A DNA stretch of 64,000 bases, from contig JAJECX010000001.1 of assembly GCA_022821805.1 (NCBI GenBank), positions 186,001 to 250,000 of the forward strand, read 5' to 3'. The notes below the pieces were generated by a model. It worked only from the letters and a program-made list of their open reading frames with translations, was not told the origin of the DNA and searched no databases. A program made the position numbers and the translations under genes. Positions within the stretch are counted from its first letter, which is position 1. Every line of letters begins with the position of its first letter. The DNA comes from Anaerolineae bacterium (lineage in GTDB: Bacteria > Chloroflexota > Anaerolineae > Aggregatilineales > Phototrophicaceae). Of this stretch, positions 35,047 through 44,751 are shown piece after piece.

Positions 35047-38000
35047 GTGCTGGAGTCGCAATTGCGCGTTCGAGGCGGTTTCGTTTTGCTCCTCGTAGCA
35101 TTGGTCGTTAGCGCGTGCAATTTGCGTCGTCCGGAAGTCACCTTGACGCTCGCGCCGATTGAAACGGATACGCCCGCAGCGACAGAAGAAACGGAATTGC
35201 CGACGGTCACCGAGACTGTGACCGCCACCATTACGCCATCGCCTACCTCTTCAGCGACTTCTACTGTGTCGGCGACGCCCACGCCAACCGATACCGACGA
35301 GCCGACCGCCACAAACACGCCCACACCGACGGACACACCAACGCCGACAGACACGCCGACGGCCACCGATACCGATGTGCCCACCGATACGAGCACACCA
35401 ACTCCAACGGATACGCCCACACCGACGGACACGCCAACGCCGACGGACACGCCAACGCCCACAGATACGCCGACGCCGACTGATACGCCAACTGCAACCG
35501 ATACCGATTTGCCTACCGATACGAGTACGCCCACACCGACTGAAACGCCGACTCCGACGGATACACCCACACCGACGGATACGCCGACTCCAACGGACAC
35601 CCCGACATCCACAGATACGCCGACGCCGACTGATACGCCAACTGCAACCGATACCGATGTGCCTACCGATACGAGCACTCCAACTCCGACGGATACGCCC
35701 ACTCCGACGGACACCCCAACGCCGACAGACACCCCAACGCCGACTGATACGCCTACAGCAACCGATACCGATGTGCCAACCGATACGAGCACGCCCACAC
35801 CGACGGACACCCCGACTCCAACGGACACACCAACGCCCACAGATACGCCGACAGCAACCGATACCGATGTGCCAACCGATACGAGCACACCAACTCCAAC
35901 GGATACGCCCACACCGACGGATACGCCGACTCCAACGGACACGCCCACACCGACGGACACGCCAACGCCGACGGACACGCCGACTCCGACAGACACGCCA
36001 ACCGCAACCGATACCGATGTGCCAACGGATACGAGCACGCCAACGCCGACGGATACGCCAACTCCGACGGATACACCCACACCGACGGACACCCCAACGC
36101 CGACCGACACGCCAACGCCGACGGACACGCCGACTCCGACTGACACGCCAACGCCGACTGACACGCCGACTCCGACTGACACGCCAACCGCAACCGATAC
36201 CGATGTGCCAACCGATACGAGCACGCCCACACCGACGGATACGCCCACACCGACGGACACCCCGACTCCAACGCCCACCGATACCGATGTGCCAACCGAT
36301 ACGAGCACACCAACTCCAACGGATACGCCCACACCGACGCCCACAGATACACCGACAGCGACGGATACGCCGACGGCAACCGATACCGATGTGCCTACCG
36401 ATACCAGCACGCCGACGCCGACGGATACGCCCACACCGACGGACACCCCGACTCCAACGGACACACCAACGCCCACAGATACGCCGACAGCGACGGATAC
36501 ACCTACGGCAACCGATACCGATGCGCCAACGGATACGAGCACGCCAACTCCGACGGATACGCCGACTCCAACGGACACGCCCACACCGACGGACACGCCA
36601 ACGCCGACGGATACCCCAACGCCGACAGATACGCCGACGGCAACCGATACCGATGTGCCTACCGATACGAGCACGCCAACGCCGACAGACACGCCGACTC
36701 CAACGGACACCCCAACGCCGACCGACACGCCAACGCCGACTGATACGCCTACAGCAACCGATACCGATGTGCCAACGGACACGAGCACACCCACACCGAC
36801 GGATACGCCGACTCCGACCGACACCCCAACGCCGACTGATACGCCGACGCCGACGGATACGCCAACGCCAACTGACACGCCGACGGCCACCGATACCGAT
36901 GTGCCTACCGATACGAACACACCGACGCCGACGGATACGCCGACGACCACTGAAACGCCAACTGTGACGGATACGCCGACGGCAACCGATACTGATGCGC
37001 CTACCGATACGAGTACGCCAGCGCCAACCGCAACGCCTACATCGACTGATACCGAAGTGCCCACAGCCACAGCGACGCCATCGGCAACAGATACTGAAAT
37101 GCCCACGGAGACGGCTATACCGACAGCGACGGATGCGGATCTGCCAACTGCAACCGAAACTCAGCCGCCCACGGCGACCCAAACATTGACGGCGACTGAC
37201 ACCGAATTGCCAACATTCACGAATACGGCGACACTCACCGCTACAGTTGAAGCAACGGCGACGAGCCCGCCCACAGCAACGAATACGGAGGAACCGACGG
37301 CAACCGATCCACCTACGTCTACCGCTACGCAAGCGCCAACTGAGACCGCGCAGCCGACAGCAACAGATACTGCCGTGCCAACGGCGACAAGTCCGCCGAC
37401 CGCTACGCGCACGGAAGAAGCAACCATTACGTCTCAGCCAACGGCGACGGCGCCGCCAAGGTCCACCGTTACAGCGGAGCCGGTGGTCACCTCATCGGTC
37501 ACGCCATTGCCTACCGAGACCGCCACTGAAACGGTTTCCCCGACGCTGACTCGGATCCTGCCCACTGCTGCAACGCCGACCCCGACGTCAACCCCGGCGC
37601 CGGTCCTGCCACAGCCGCCCAGCCTTCCGCAACTGGTGGAGGAGGAGATTCCCACTACAACGAGCGAACCAGACGTGATCGTGCCGCGCGCGACGATTCC
37701 CACTCCGCTAATCCCGCCGACTGCCGACGAAACCGAGATTGCGGAGCTGCTGGCGACGCCGCCTCCTCGCCCGACAGAGCCGGTTACCTGGACCCCAGCG
37801 CCAACAGTGCCGCGTGGCGAAGTCGTGTTTGGTCCGGCGACGGCGACCACGCCGGATGACCCGCCGACGCAAGACGCCGGCTTTGTTTTCAATCCGACGC
37901 CGAGCGATGCGACGCAGCCGGCTGAGGTTGGCGTCCGCGATCTGCCGCCTACGCCGACGGTCGAAGTCTTACAGCCGACGGTCGCGGTCAGAGGCGAATT

Positions 38001-39351
38001 CCTGCCGCCGACATTGTCGCCGATATCGTTCGCGCAGACCTTCAGCACTAGCGGCGCGACGGCTTATCAGTACAGTGTGGGGGAGTTTCAAACTTTCAAT
38101 TTTGAGGGCATCCTATTGGGTGGTGGCGTGCGTTTGTTCCTGCCCAATCCAGTCGACGCCAACAGCTGGATTCGAACTGATCATTATGGGATTCTTCGTT
38201 ACAAGCCAATTGGTGTCGCGCAAGAGGGCGTTATGACCGTTTCGCCTTTCTTCGCCGGTTTCTCTGCGCCCAGCTTCGACGAGAACAAGAACCGCATCGT
38301 TGAATTGGATTGGTCGGCTGACGGACAGCAGTTCAGTTTCCGCATCGATCCATCGCGCGACCCGGAAAGCCACAACGATATCGGCGTTTGGTTCTGGCAG
38401 CCGATAGTTGGACCCTTGAATACAACAAACTATATGCTCATCCGCGACTGCCCGGCGGAACATTACGGTTCCTGCAATCTGGTGCAGCGAGATGGTCCGC
38501 CCTGGTATTGGAAGACAAGAGGCGTCGAATGGTCGCCGATAAAGGGCAGCAATGATGTGCTGCTGACGGCTTGGCTGCCTGACGAAGGGCGGAATGCGCT
38601 GGCTATTGCGCAAGCCGCGCGCGATCCCAATTACGCTCAGCGACAGCCTGATTTCGTACGCTATGACTACGGATACTGGAACCCGAATGGACAAGGCATC
38701 ATCGTCAGCGGTCGCCGTCCGGATGGCCGCGTGATCATAGGCGAGGTCAATAACGACTTGTCTGGCGAGCGCGTTATCTTTGATGCGTCGGCGCTTGGGC
38801 TTTGGGTGCGAGATGCGGTGCGCCGACCGAACGGACAGATTGTTGCCTTGGGACGCCCTGGCGGTCCCGGCAGCGGACCGGTCGCGCTATACGATAGCAA
38901 CGGCACGCAGCTCACTGGATTCATCGGCAATGCCGCGCCTGAGGATGTGCGCTGGTACCCCAATCGCAGCTTGGTGGTGGTTTCGGTATTGGGCCGGCAG
39001 TACACCGTTCAAGTGGAAGGAGGCAGCATCGTTGACGCCACCGAGCGCCTTAAGAATCCCCAATTCAGCGCCAGCGCCTTCGGTTCTTCCACGATACCAT
39101 CGGGTGTCGTGCAGGGTTCGGAATTTGCTCCGGGGCAGCAGTTGCGGATGCTGCGAGATTTGAACATTCGCCAGCAGGCAACGACCAGCAGCCCGGTTGT
39201 CGGTACCTTGGACCCGGGCGACTACGTGGCGATCCTCGCCGGACCGCATCGGGAAAGTCGTTATGAGTGGTGGCAAGTTCAGACGGCGAACGATATCGTC
39301 GGCTGGATCGCCGCCAAGATTGACGGGCAGCCTACTGTACAAATGCAGTGA
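35047..39351 (+). CDS. giant Thr-Pro-repeat lipoprotein with propeller-like and SH3b domains
   Basis: A protein of about 1434 residues. A signal peptide ends in LVALVVSAC with a lipidated Cys24. Residues from about 78 to 660 are a repeat of DTPTPT hexads broken by [12 protein letters not shown] blocks, an extended, probably glycosylated stalk. A less regular Thr/Pro linker (660-1000) leads to a beta-rich region (about 1000-1350) with propeller-like strands ([45 protein letters not shown]), then a C-terminal SH3b domain ([17 protein letters not shown]) that may bind cell wall. The GTG 35047 start lacks a ribosome-binding site; TTG 35062 has GGAG six bases upstream and may be the true start. 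It probably displays its head beyond the cell surface. Confidence 0.88.
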   Translation: MLESQLRVRGGFVLLLVALVVSACNLRRPEVTLTLAPIETDTPAATEETELPTVTETVTATITPSPTSSATSTVSATPTPTDTDEPTATNTPTPTDTPTPTDTPTATDTDVPTDTSTPTPTDTPTPTDTPTPTDTPTPTDTPTPTDTPTATDTDLPTDTSTPTPTETPTPTDTPTPTDTPTPTDTPTSTDTPTPTDTPTATDTDVPTDTSTPTPTDTPTPTDTPTPTDTPTPTDTPTATDTDVPTDTSTPTPTDTPTPTDTPTPTDTPTATDTDVPTDTSTPTPTDTPTPTDTPTPTDTPTPTDTPTPTDTPTPTDTPTATDTDVPTDTSTPTPTDTPTPTDTPTPTDTPTPTDTPTPTDTPTPTDTPTPTDTPTPTDTPTATDTDVPTDTSTPTPTDTPTPTDTPTPTPTDTDVPTDTSTPTPTDTPTPTPTDTPTATDTPTATDTDVPTDTSTPTPTDTPTPTDTPTPTDTPTPTDTPTATDTPTATDTDAPTDTSTPTPTDTPTPTDTPTPTDTPTPTDTPTPTDTPTATDTDVPTDTSTPTPTDTPTPTDTPTPTDTPTPTDTPTATDTDVPTDTSTPTPTDTPTPTDTPTPTDTPTPTDTPTPTDTPTATDTDVPTDTNTPTPTDTPTTTETPTVTDTPTATDTDAPTDTSTPAPTATPTSTDTEVPTATATPSATDTEMPTETAIPTATDADLPTATETQPPTATQTLTATDTELPTFTNTATLTATVEATATSPPTATNTEEPTATDPPTSTATQAPTETAQPTATDTAVPTATSPPTATRTEEATITSQPTATAPPRSTVTAEPVVTSSVTPLPTETATETVSPTLTRILPTAATPTPTSTPAPVLPQPPSLPQLVEEEIPTTTSEPDVIVPRATIPTPLIPPTADETEIAELLATPPPRPTEPVTWTPAPTVPRGEVVFGPATATTPDDPPTQDAGFVFNPTPSDATQPAEVGVRDLPPTPTVEVLQPTVAVRGEFLPPTLSPISFAQTFSTSGATAYQYSVGEFQTFNFEGILLGGGVRLFLPNPVDANSWIRTDHYGILRYKPIGVAQEGVMTVSPFFAGFSAPSFDENKNRIVELDWSADGQQFSFRIDPSRDPESHNDIGVWFWQPIVGPLNTTNYMLIRDCPAEHYGSCNLVQRDGPPWYWKTRGVEWSPIKGSNDVLLTAWLPDEGRNALAIAQAARDPNYAQRQPDFVRYDYGYWNPNGQGIIVSGRRPDGRVIIGEVNNDLSGERVIFDASALGLWVRDAVRRPNGQIVALGRPGGPGSGPVALYDSNGTQLTGFIGNAAPEDVRWYPNRSLVVVSVLGRQYTVQVEGGSIVDATERLKNPQFSASAFGSSTIPSGVVQGSEFAPGQQLRMLRDLNIRQQATTSSPVVGTLDPGDYVAILAGPHRESRYEWWQVQTANDIVGWIAAKIDGQPTVQMQ
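35278..37020 (+). repeat. in-frame Thr-Pro minisatellite
   Basis: Eighteen-base units encoding DTPTPT, with synonymous variation at third positions, run in variable numbers (about two to nine) between some fourteen copies of a TDTD[V/L/A]PTDT[S/N]TPT block. All changes in copy number keep the frame, so stalk length can vary without loss of the protein. Confidence 0.9.
39118..39351 (+). repeat. duplicated SH3b block, copy A
   Basis: This 234-base segment matches 40871-41104 with only six differences, five of them synonymous, and no gaps. Both copies end at the stop codon. Confidence 0.95.
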
Positions 39352-39356
39352 GGAGA

Positions 39357-39430
39357 GTCGGTAACAGTCTGCTGTCTGGCTCTTAACCGGAGTGCTTGCG
39401 TACTCCAGCGCAACAGTACCGACCTTTTAT
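39357..39430 (+). other. structured element after the giant lipoprotein gene
   Basis: GTCGGTA (39357-39363) pairs perfectly with TACCGAC (39417-39423), enclosing two small hairpins (ACAG/CTGT and GGAGT/ACTCC). CTTTTATATATA follows. It may be a branched terminator. The rest of the 240-base gap up to 39592 is AT-rich with a possible -10 box TATACT near 39492. Confidence 0.4.
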
Positions 39431-39592
39431 ATATACACAAATAGACAGATTATCGCAGTTCACAGTTGTTTGCGGCTTATGAGCGCATGCAATATACTCG
39501 CGCTATTGTGGTGGTCGATCCGGTTGTGGAGAGTCTAGTTTGGCAATAGCCGCGTTGCGAGCGGATTGAGTTCAGCGACGGTTGATAACGAA

Positions 39593-41104
39593 ATGAGCAC
39601 TAGATTTCCACGCCCCGTTGCACTCTGCTTCATGCTCGTTTGCATTCTCGGCACCGTGAATTTATATTGGCCATCCCTTGGCCGCAAGGTATTGGCTAGT
39701 GGCGATTCGCCTGTTTCCAGTGGTGATTTAGCGGAGACATATCGTCGCGTTAGTCCATCGGTTGTCTCGATAGAAGTCGAAATCGGTTTCCTTGACGATG
39801 CTGGTGGAACCGGCTTTGTTGTCGACAAATATGGGCATATTGTGACCAATGCCCATGTGGTTGAAGACGCGAGATACATACGTGTCGTTTTCCACGATGG
39901 TTCTAGAACCTCGGCCGCGTTGATCGGCATGGATACCCGTGCGGATATCGCTGTCATAAAAGTCAACGTGGCGTCGCGCCGCCTTGCGCCGGTAACCTAC
40001 GGCAACTCCGACGTACTCGCGATCGGACAGTCCGTCCTTGCGATCGGCAACCCCTTCGGGCTGGAGGCCACCCTGACCACCGGCATCATCAGCGGGCTAA
40101 AGCGAGAGATTGAGTTTGACGATGGCTCAGTCCTAGAAGGCATGATTCAAACGGACGCAGCTATCGCGCCTGGCAGCAGCGGCGGTCCTTTGCTGACGCT
40201 AAATGGTGACGTGATAGGCGTCAATTCTGCTGGCGTTGGCGCTCGTTTTGGCGGCACCAATTTCGGATTCGCAATCCCGTCTAACGCAGTGAAGCGAATC
40301 TCCGAGCGTATGATCGCGGTTGACAATGACTCCCGACGCGCGCGTTCAATTCGCCCGGTCTCGACGCCAACAAGAAGAATTCGTCCGTCTCCCACTCGAT
40401 TCGTGACAAATACGAAGGTCCCAACATGGACAGCGCTGCCAACCCTCGAGTTGTCGCAGGCGGTAGAAGAGGAGTTTCCCACTTCAACTAGTGAACCGGA
40501 CGTAATCGTGGTGCGCGCGACGATTCCTACTCCGCTACTTCCGCCCACAGCCGACGAAACCGAGATTGCGGAGCTGCTGGCTACACCTCCGCCGCGCCCG
40601 ACCGAGCCGGCTACCTGGACGCCAGCGCCGAATGTCTCGCCGACGCAAGACGTTGGCTTTGTCTTTGACCCGACGCCGAGCGATGCCACGCCGCCAGCTG
40701 TGGTTGGGGTCCGCGCGCTGCCTCCCACGCCGATGGCAATGGACACCGATCTGCCGACTGTGACCTCGCAGCCGACGGCCACAAGTCCGCCGACGCTGAC
40801 TCGGAACTCGCCCACTGCTGAAACGCCGACTGCGACAGTTGCGCCAACGGCAACCGATACCAATGTGCCGTCGGAGTTCGCTCCGGGGCAGCAACTGCGG
40901 ATGCTGCGAGATTTGAACATTCGCCAGCAGGCAACGACCAGCAGCCCGGTTGTCGGTACCTTGGACCCGGGCGACTACGTGGCGATCCTCGCCGGGCCGC
41001 ATCGGGAAAGTCGTTATGAGTGGTGGCAAGTTCAGACGGCGAACGATATCGTCGGCTGGATCGCCGCCAAGATTGACGGGCAGCCTACTGTACAAAGGCA
41101 GTGA
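39593..41104 (+). CDS. HtrA/DegP-type serine protease fused to Thr-Pro linker and SH3b domain
   Basis: A 503-residue membrane-anchored protease. A hydrophobic N-terminal segment (about residues 8-26) is followed by a trypsin-like domain with catalytic His88 (TNAHVV), Asp118 (TRADIAVIK) and Ser196 (GSSGGP). No PDZ domain follows. Instead there is a Thr/Pro-rich linker (about 250-425) and an SH3b domain, both nearly copied from the preceding gene. It is expected to act outside the membrane in protein quality control or cleavage of surface proteins. ATG 39593 was preferred; a TTG at 39566 would add nine residues. No strong ribosome-binding site is seen for either. Confidence 0.88.
   Translation: MSTRFPRPVALCFMLVCILGTVNLYWPSLGRKVLASGDSPVSSGDLAETYRRVSPSVVSIEVEIGFLDDAGGTGFVVDKYGHIVTNAHVVEDARYIRVVFHDGSRTSAALIGMDTRADIAVIKVNVASRRLAPVTYGNSDVLAIGQSVLAIGNPFGLEATLTTGIISGLKREIEFDDGSVLEGMIQTDAAIAPGSSGGPLLTLNGDVIGVNSAGVGARFGGTNFGFAIPSNAVKRISERMIAVDNDSRRARSIRPVSTPTRRIRPSPTRFVTNTKVPTWTALPTLELSQAVEEEFPTSTSEPDVIVVRATIPTPLLPPTADETEIAELLATPPPRPTEPATWTPAPNVSPTQDVGFVFDPTPSDATPPAVVGVRALPPTPMAMDTDLPTVTSQPTATSPPTLTRNSPTAETPTATVAPTATDTNVPSEFAPGQQLRMLRDLNIRQQATTSSPVVGTLDPGDYVAILAGPHRESRYEWWQVQTANDIVGWIAAKIDGQPTVQRQ
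40871..41104 (+). repeat. duplicated SH3b block, copy B
   Basis: Copy of 39118-39351, exactly 1753 bases downstream. The long central tract of the block is identical between copies. The preceding linker (about 40450-40740) is also similar to 37620-37960 of the neighbour, but less so. Confidence 0.95.
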
Positions 41105-41179
41105 GGATCTGCCGCTCTTGTCACTAAACGAACCGCGTCCTAATATCGTTTTCGAGCCTTGCAGCCGAAGGGCGACCAA

Positions 41180-42157
41180 ATGCCGGGCACACCGCTAGTC
41201 AGCATCATCATACCGACCTTCAATCGCTTAGCCTACGTCGCCGACGCGATCGACAGTTGTTTGGCACAGACTTATCGCAACTGCGAAATCATCGTAGTCG
41301 ACGATGGCAGCAGCGATGGCACCGGTCATTCCCTGAAGGAGCGCTATGGGCAACGCATTCGATATATCTATCAAGAGAATCAAGGACCCGGCATCGCCCG
41401 CAACCGCGGCATCGCTGCAGCAAACGGTCTATTCATTCACTTCCTTGATGCTGATGATCAACTGCATGTGGAGAAAATCTCGATCGGTATGGCGGCATTC
41501 CGAAAATATCCAGACATAAGTGTGATCTATACCCATTATCAGCAGGTGGCAAACGATGGCGTGACGCCGGTCGAGACGGGACCATTTGAGCGTTACACGG
41601 ACGACGTCTACTGCGAGCTGCTTCGGCAGACGGGCTGCCGAATCTTGACCAGCTCCAGTATGATTCGCAGCGCCTCACTGCGCGCTGTAGGCGGCTTCGC
41701 CGACGATGTGGAATTTCGCAGCGCCGAAGACTGGGATCTCTTTCTGCGTTTGGCGCTGCGATACCGCTTTCACGGCATCAGCGAAAAGCTGGTCTATCGG
41801 CGCGTGCACGATAGCATGATCTCGGACGATAAACTTGCCGGCGCCTACGGTCGCCTGAAAACCGTGCAGAACGCGCGCAGTTGTGGCTGGGAAACCTGCA
41901 TGACAGCTGCGGAATTTGATCGGCTGGAAGCGGCGCGGCACCATGTTTATGCTGTCTACCTATGGGAAGCAGGACGCCGGGCAGCCGCCAGGCAGCATTT
42001 TCTCAGCGCCGCCGAAGTCTATCCGCCGCTAGCCAGGCAGCGCCGCTTATACGCTTTTTTCACGCGCTTTCTGCCGCCGGCTTCGCTGGATTTGACGCTG
42101 CATGTTGTGCATCGCCTGCGGCGAATAGTCGGCATGCCGACGAATACCGACCGCTGA
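41180..42157 (+). CDS. glycosyltransferase family 2
   Basis: A 325-residue GT-A glycosyltransferase. SIIIPTFNR opens the nucleotide-binding fold, VVDDGSSDGTG binds the nucleotide, and the metal motif is DADD in IHFLDADDQLH. RSAEDWDLFLRLALRYRF contains the ED catalytic-base region. The C-terminal 80 residues are helical. It probably adds a sugar to a surface polysaccharide or glycoprotein, perhaps the Thr-rich stalks nearby (inference from position only). ATG 41180 has GAAGG eight bases upstream; the TTG seven codons earlier was rejected. Confidence 0.88.
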   Translation: MPGTPLVSIIIPTFNRLAYVADAIDSCLAQTYRNCEIIVVDDGSSDGTGHSLKERYGQRIRYIYQENQGPGIARNRGIAAANGLFIHFLDADDQLHVEKISIGMAAFRKYPDISVIYTHYQQVANDGVTPVETGPFERYTDDVYCELLRQTGCRILTSSSMIRSASLRAVGGFADDVEFRSAEDWDLFLRLALRYRFHGISEKLVYRRVHDSMISDDKLAGAYGRLKTVQNARSCGWETCMTAAEFDRLEAARHHVYAVYLWEAGRRAAARQHFLSAAEVYPPLARQRRLYAFFTRFLPPASLDLTLHVVHRLRRIVGMPTNTDR

Positions 42158-42204
42158 TTTCAGGCCAATGGCGGGCAAGGCGAACCATTTCTGATTTGTT
42201 GACG

Positions 42205-42210
42205 TATAAT
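42205..42210 (+). promoter_or_regulatory. -10 box immediately before the TPR gene
   Basis: A perfect TATAAT ends six bases before ATG 42216, which would place transcription start at or within a base or two of the start codon. No -35 box at the standard position is evident. Confidence 0.5.
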
Positions 42211-42215
42211 GTGTC

Positions 42216-43424
42216 ATGATGACGCCATGCCATGGTGTGTACGGAATGCCGACTAAAACGGACAGCTTGCGTTACGACATCAAAGAACTAATGAAGTCGG
42301 GCGCTTTCAACGAGATCGTGGATCGCTGCCATGTGGAGTTGACCTTGGCGCGGCGCGAGAAACGTGGCAGCGTGGAAGTCACCGCCTTGCTGGGCTTGGC
42401 GGAGGCCCAATGTTCGCTTGGCCACTACGGTTTTGCTCGCGACTACGTTGATCAGTCGCTGGACCGAGCGCGGGAAATCCGCTCCACAAGCCTAACGGTT
42501 GATGCATTGAACCTGCGCGCTCGCATTGCGCGCGAGGGTTTTTTTCAAACCACGGAAGCATCTGAAGATTATCGCAGCGCGGTCGATCTTGCCTTTGAAG
42601 CGGGTGATATGCGGCGCTACGCGCAGTCCCTATTGGGCTTGGGCGAAATCGCCGCCAATCCGTCGGATTCCAATAAACACGCCTGGCGAGTAATTGATAT
42701 CGCGCGTGAGCTTAGCGACGGGCAATTGGAGGCGAGGGCGATACTCTTGCTGTCCAACGCCTTCATCCGCCAGAAGGACTTTAACAAAGCGAGCGATGGC
42801 TTGTTGGTGGCTTTAAGAAAGGCGCAGGCGACAAGCGACCGTCTGCTTGAAAGCATCATCATTGGGCAACAGGGCTTGGTGTTGGCACAGGAGAGTGATA
42901 CGTTTCAACGTGGACTCGAGCAGCAGATGACTGCCTTGGAAGTCGCCCGCGGGATGGAAGCGATATTTCACGAGTTCATGCGCCTGTACACCTTGGCGAT
43001 GACGATGCTGGCAGCCGACGATTTTCACGAGGCGCGGAATTACTTCGATCAAATGCTGGCTCTCTCACAAGACGTTGGGCACAAGCCCTACGAGATGTAC
43101 ACTTTGGGTATGCTCGGTCAATGGCACGAGCTCAAGGGCAAGCCGGATATAGCGATTGCCTACTTCGGCCGGGCGGCAGATGCGGCGCGTGATGTTGGCA
43201 ATCCGGCTTATGAAGCGCGTTATCTTTACGCGCTTGGCGCCGTCTATCAGTCGCAGCGGGACTTCGAGGAAGCGCGCCGTCAGTATGTGTTGGCGCGGTC
43301 GATTTACCGATCGCTTGATGACGGCCGCAACGCCACACGTGTCAGCGCTTCGCTATTTTACAGTTATCTTCTCGCATTTGCCTCGCGCATCATGAAACTC
43401 ATGGGGCTTCAGCCGAAAGGCTAA
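42216..43424 (+). CDS. tetratricopeptide-repeat protein
   Basis: A 402-residue protein made almost wholly of TPR-like helical hairpins. Recurrent patterns such as ALLGLAEAQCSLGHYGFARDYVDQSL, AQSLLGLGEIA and YLYALGAVYQSQRDFEEARRQY match the W/L-G-Y-A-F-A-P register of TPRs. The repeats resemble those of AfsR/MalT-type or NB-ARC-associated scaffolds, but no enzymatic or DNA-binding domain is attached. The role is presumably protein-protein contact. The start is ATG 42216 (possibly leaderless) or ATG 42246, eleven codons in. Confidence 0.82.
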   Translation: MMTPCHGVYGMPTKTDSLRYDIKELMKSGAFNEIVDRCHVELTLARREKRGSVEVTALLGLAEAQCSLGHYGFARDYVDQSLDRAREIRSTSLTVDALNLRARIAREGFFQTTEASEDYRSAVDLAFEAGDMRRYAQSLLGLGEIAANPSDSNKHAWRVIDIARELSDGQLEARAILLLSNAFIRQKDFNKASDGLLVALRKAQATSDRLLESIIIGQQGLVLAQESDTFQRGLEQQMTALEVARGMEAIFHEFMRLYTLAMTMLAADDFHEARNYFDQMLALSQDVGHKPYEMYTLGMLGQWHELKGKPDIAIAYFGRAADAARDVGNPAYEARYLYALGAVYQSQRDFEEARRQYVLARSIYRSLDDGRNATRVSASLFYSYLLAFASRIMKLMGLQPKG

Positions 43425-43448
43425 AAAGCGCCTGCGCTGAGCCTTTGC

Positions 43449-43952
43449 TCAGAGGTCGAGTTCGCCCTTGGTCCAAAGCGTCGTCAGGGTAATCGACGGA
43501 TAGAAAACGAGCGCTGGCAGATTGCCTCGCGAAAACCAGCCCACCGCTGCGGCGTCATCCCCGGCCTGAGGTTCTCCGGCGAGCGCGACACCGCTATAGG
43601 CAATGATGATATCAGCCAGTCCGCGGTCTCGCTTGGGGAAGACAGCGAGCAGCTTGTCGATGCGAATCTGCAGCGCGGTTTCCTCAAGTGTTTCACGCAC
43701 AGCCGCGACTTCCGGCGCCTCATCATGATCGACGAAACCGGCCGGCAGCGCCCATTTGCCTTTGCCGGGCTCGACCGCCCGTTGAATCAGCAAGACGCGA
43801 TCATCGCATTCGATAAATACGACCACGGCGACTTTGGGATCGAAATAAACCGTGCGGTCGCAGTTAGGGCAATGGGGCCTGATTCGCCCAGAAATGCGCC
43901 GGTTAACCAAGCTGCCAGCGCAGACTGCGCAATAGTTCGCGATTCTCGTCAT
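43449..43952 (-). CDS. Nudix hydrolase with N-terminal zinc ribbon
   Basis: A 167-residue protein. Cys8, Cys11, Cys28 and Cys31 form a zinc ribbon (CAVC and CPNC). The Nudix box reads GFVDHDE..REtlEETA, complete except that the usual Gly near its end is Ala. Proteins of this arrangement, related to NudC and ADP-ribose pyrophosphatases, hydrolyse nucleoside diphosphates linked to other groups. It is convergent with the TPR gene; a 6-bp hairpin (43437-43452) with a downstream T-run on the minus strand probably ends its transcript. Confidence 0.87.
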   Translation of the reverse strand: MTRIANYCAVCAGSLVNRRISGRIRPHCPNCDRTVYFDPKVAVVVFIECDDRVLLIQRAVEPGKGKWALPAGFVDHDEAPEVAAVRETLEETALQIRIDKLLAVFPKRDRGLADIIIAYSGVALAGEPQAGDDAAAVGWFSRGNLPALVFYPSITLTTLWTKGELDL

Positions 43953-44021
43953 TTTGGCGCCTGCGCAGGCGGCGGTACTATTGACATTCCGATTTCGTCA
44001 GCTTACACTGCTTGTCCGCTT

Positions 44022-44103
44022 GCCGGAGTGGCGGAATTGGCAGACGCGCACGACTCAAACTCGTGTACCTTCGGGTGTGTGGGTTCGACTCCCACCTCCG
44101 GCA
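44022..44103 (+). tRNA. tRNA-Leu (anticodon CAA)
   Basis: An 82-base class II tRNA. The acceptor stem is GCCGGAG with CTCCGGC, the anticodon stem GCACGA/TCGTG with loop CTCAAAC giving CAA, and a variable arm TACCTTCGGGTGT is present. The T arm is GTGGGTTCGACTCCCAC. Discriminator A, CCA not encoded. Confidence 0.95.
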
Positions 44104-44139
44104 CCTTTCCCTGGCAGACAATCAGCAACAGTTGCCTCA

Positions 44140-44685
44140 TCAGCGCGGGCGCCACTTTGACTCGGATTCTCCTGCCTTCATGTTTTCGTAGCGCGCCAGC
44201 ATGAAAAGCCAATCCGATAATCGGTTGACGTAAGGCATGACATGCTCGCTGATTTCTTCGCTTTCGCCTAGCGCTGTGATTAGGCGCTCGGCGCGGCGAC
44301 AGACGGCGCGCGCAACGTGGAGGTGAGCAGCCACTTGCGCCCCTCCGGGCAGGATGAAATTGCGGAGTGGCGCCAGGGCGTCGCTCATGCGGTCGATAGT
44401 GCTTTCAAGCCAGGCGCTGTCATGCTCAGTAACCCTTGTAACCCAATCCGTCTTGGCATCGATAGGCGTAGCCAGATCCGAGCCGAGATGAAATAGTTGG
44501 TTTTGCACTTTTTCCAGCCAATGATCGCCCTGCTGGCTTGCTCCCGCCGCGCGCGCCAGGCCGAGGAGCGAATTGACTTCGTCAATCGTACCGTAAGCCT
44601 CAACGCGCAAATGATGCTTGGATACGCGACCGCCGCCAAAAAGAGAAGTCTCGCCCGTGTCGCCTGTCTTGGTGTATATCTTCAT
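44140..44685 (-). CDS. PduO-type cob(I)alamin adenosyltransferase
   Basis: A 181-residue ATP:corrinoid adenosyltransferase that makes adenosylcobalamin. The N-terminal motif KIYTKTGDTGETSLFGG binds ATP, and YGTIDEVNSLLGLAR, FILPGG and the C-terminal RAVCRRAER..NRLSDWLFMLAR are hallmarks of the PduO trimeric family. ATG 44685 follows AAGGA, so the 19-codon longer frame is rejected. No other cobalamin gene or riboswitch is adjacent; the product is probably needed by mutases or ribonucleotide reductase encoded elsewhere. Confidence 0.93.
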   Translation of the reverse strand: MKIYTKTGDTGETSLFGGGRVSKHHLRVEAYGTIDEVNSLLGLARAAGASQQGDHWLEKVQNQLFHLGSDLATPIDAKTDWVTRVTEHDSAWLESTIDRMSDALAPLRNFILPGGAQVAAHLHVARAVCRRAERLITALGESEEISEHVMPYVNRLSDWLFMLARYENMKAGESESKWRPR

Positions 44686-44751
44686 TGCAGTCCTTTGTAG
44701 CGGCTCAAACTGCCCTGCATATTGGCGGGCGCAGTTTTGCACTGATTACGA

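Noticed and set aside
35375-36967. A 530-codon Arg-rich frame on the plus strand inside the repeat
   Set aside because: It is another reading of the same minisatellite and has no independent start signal.
35278-37020. CRISPR-like regular repetition
   Set aside because: Units are contiguous, vary at third positions and keep a reading frame; there are no unique spacers or cas genes.
34836-37106. A 756-codon minus-strand frame rich in Val, Ser and Gly opposite the Thr-Pro repeat
   Set aside because: It is the mirror of a low-complexity repeat with no stop codons in several frames, has no ribosome-binding site or domain, and overlaps a lipoprotein with a clear signal peptide and folded tail.
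44686-44751. Cobalamin riboswitch before the adenosyltransferase
   Set aside because: The upstream gap is too short and holds no B12-box-like sequence; the gene follows a glycosyltransferase by 66 bases.
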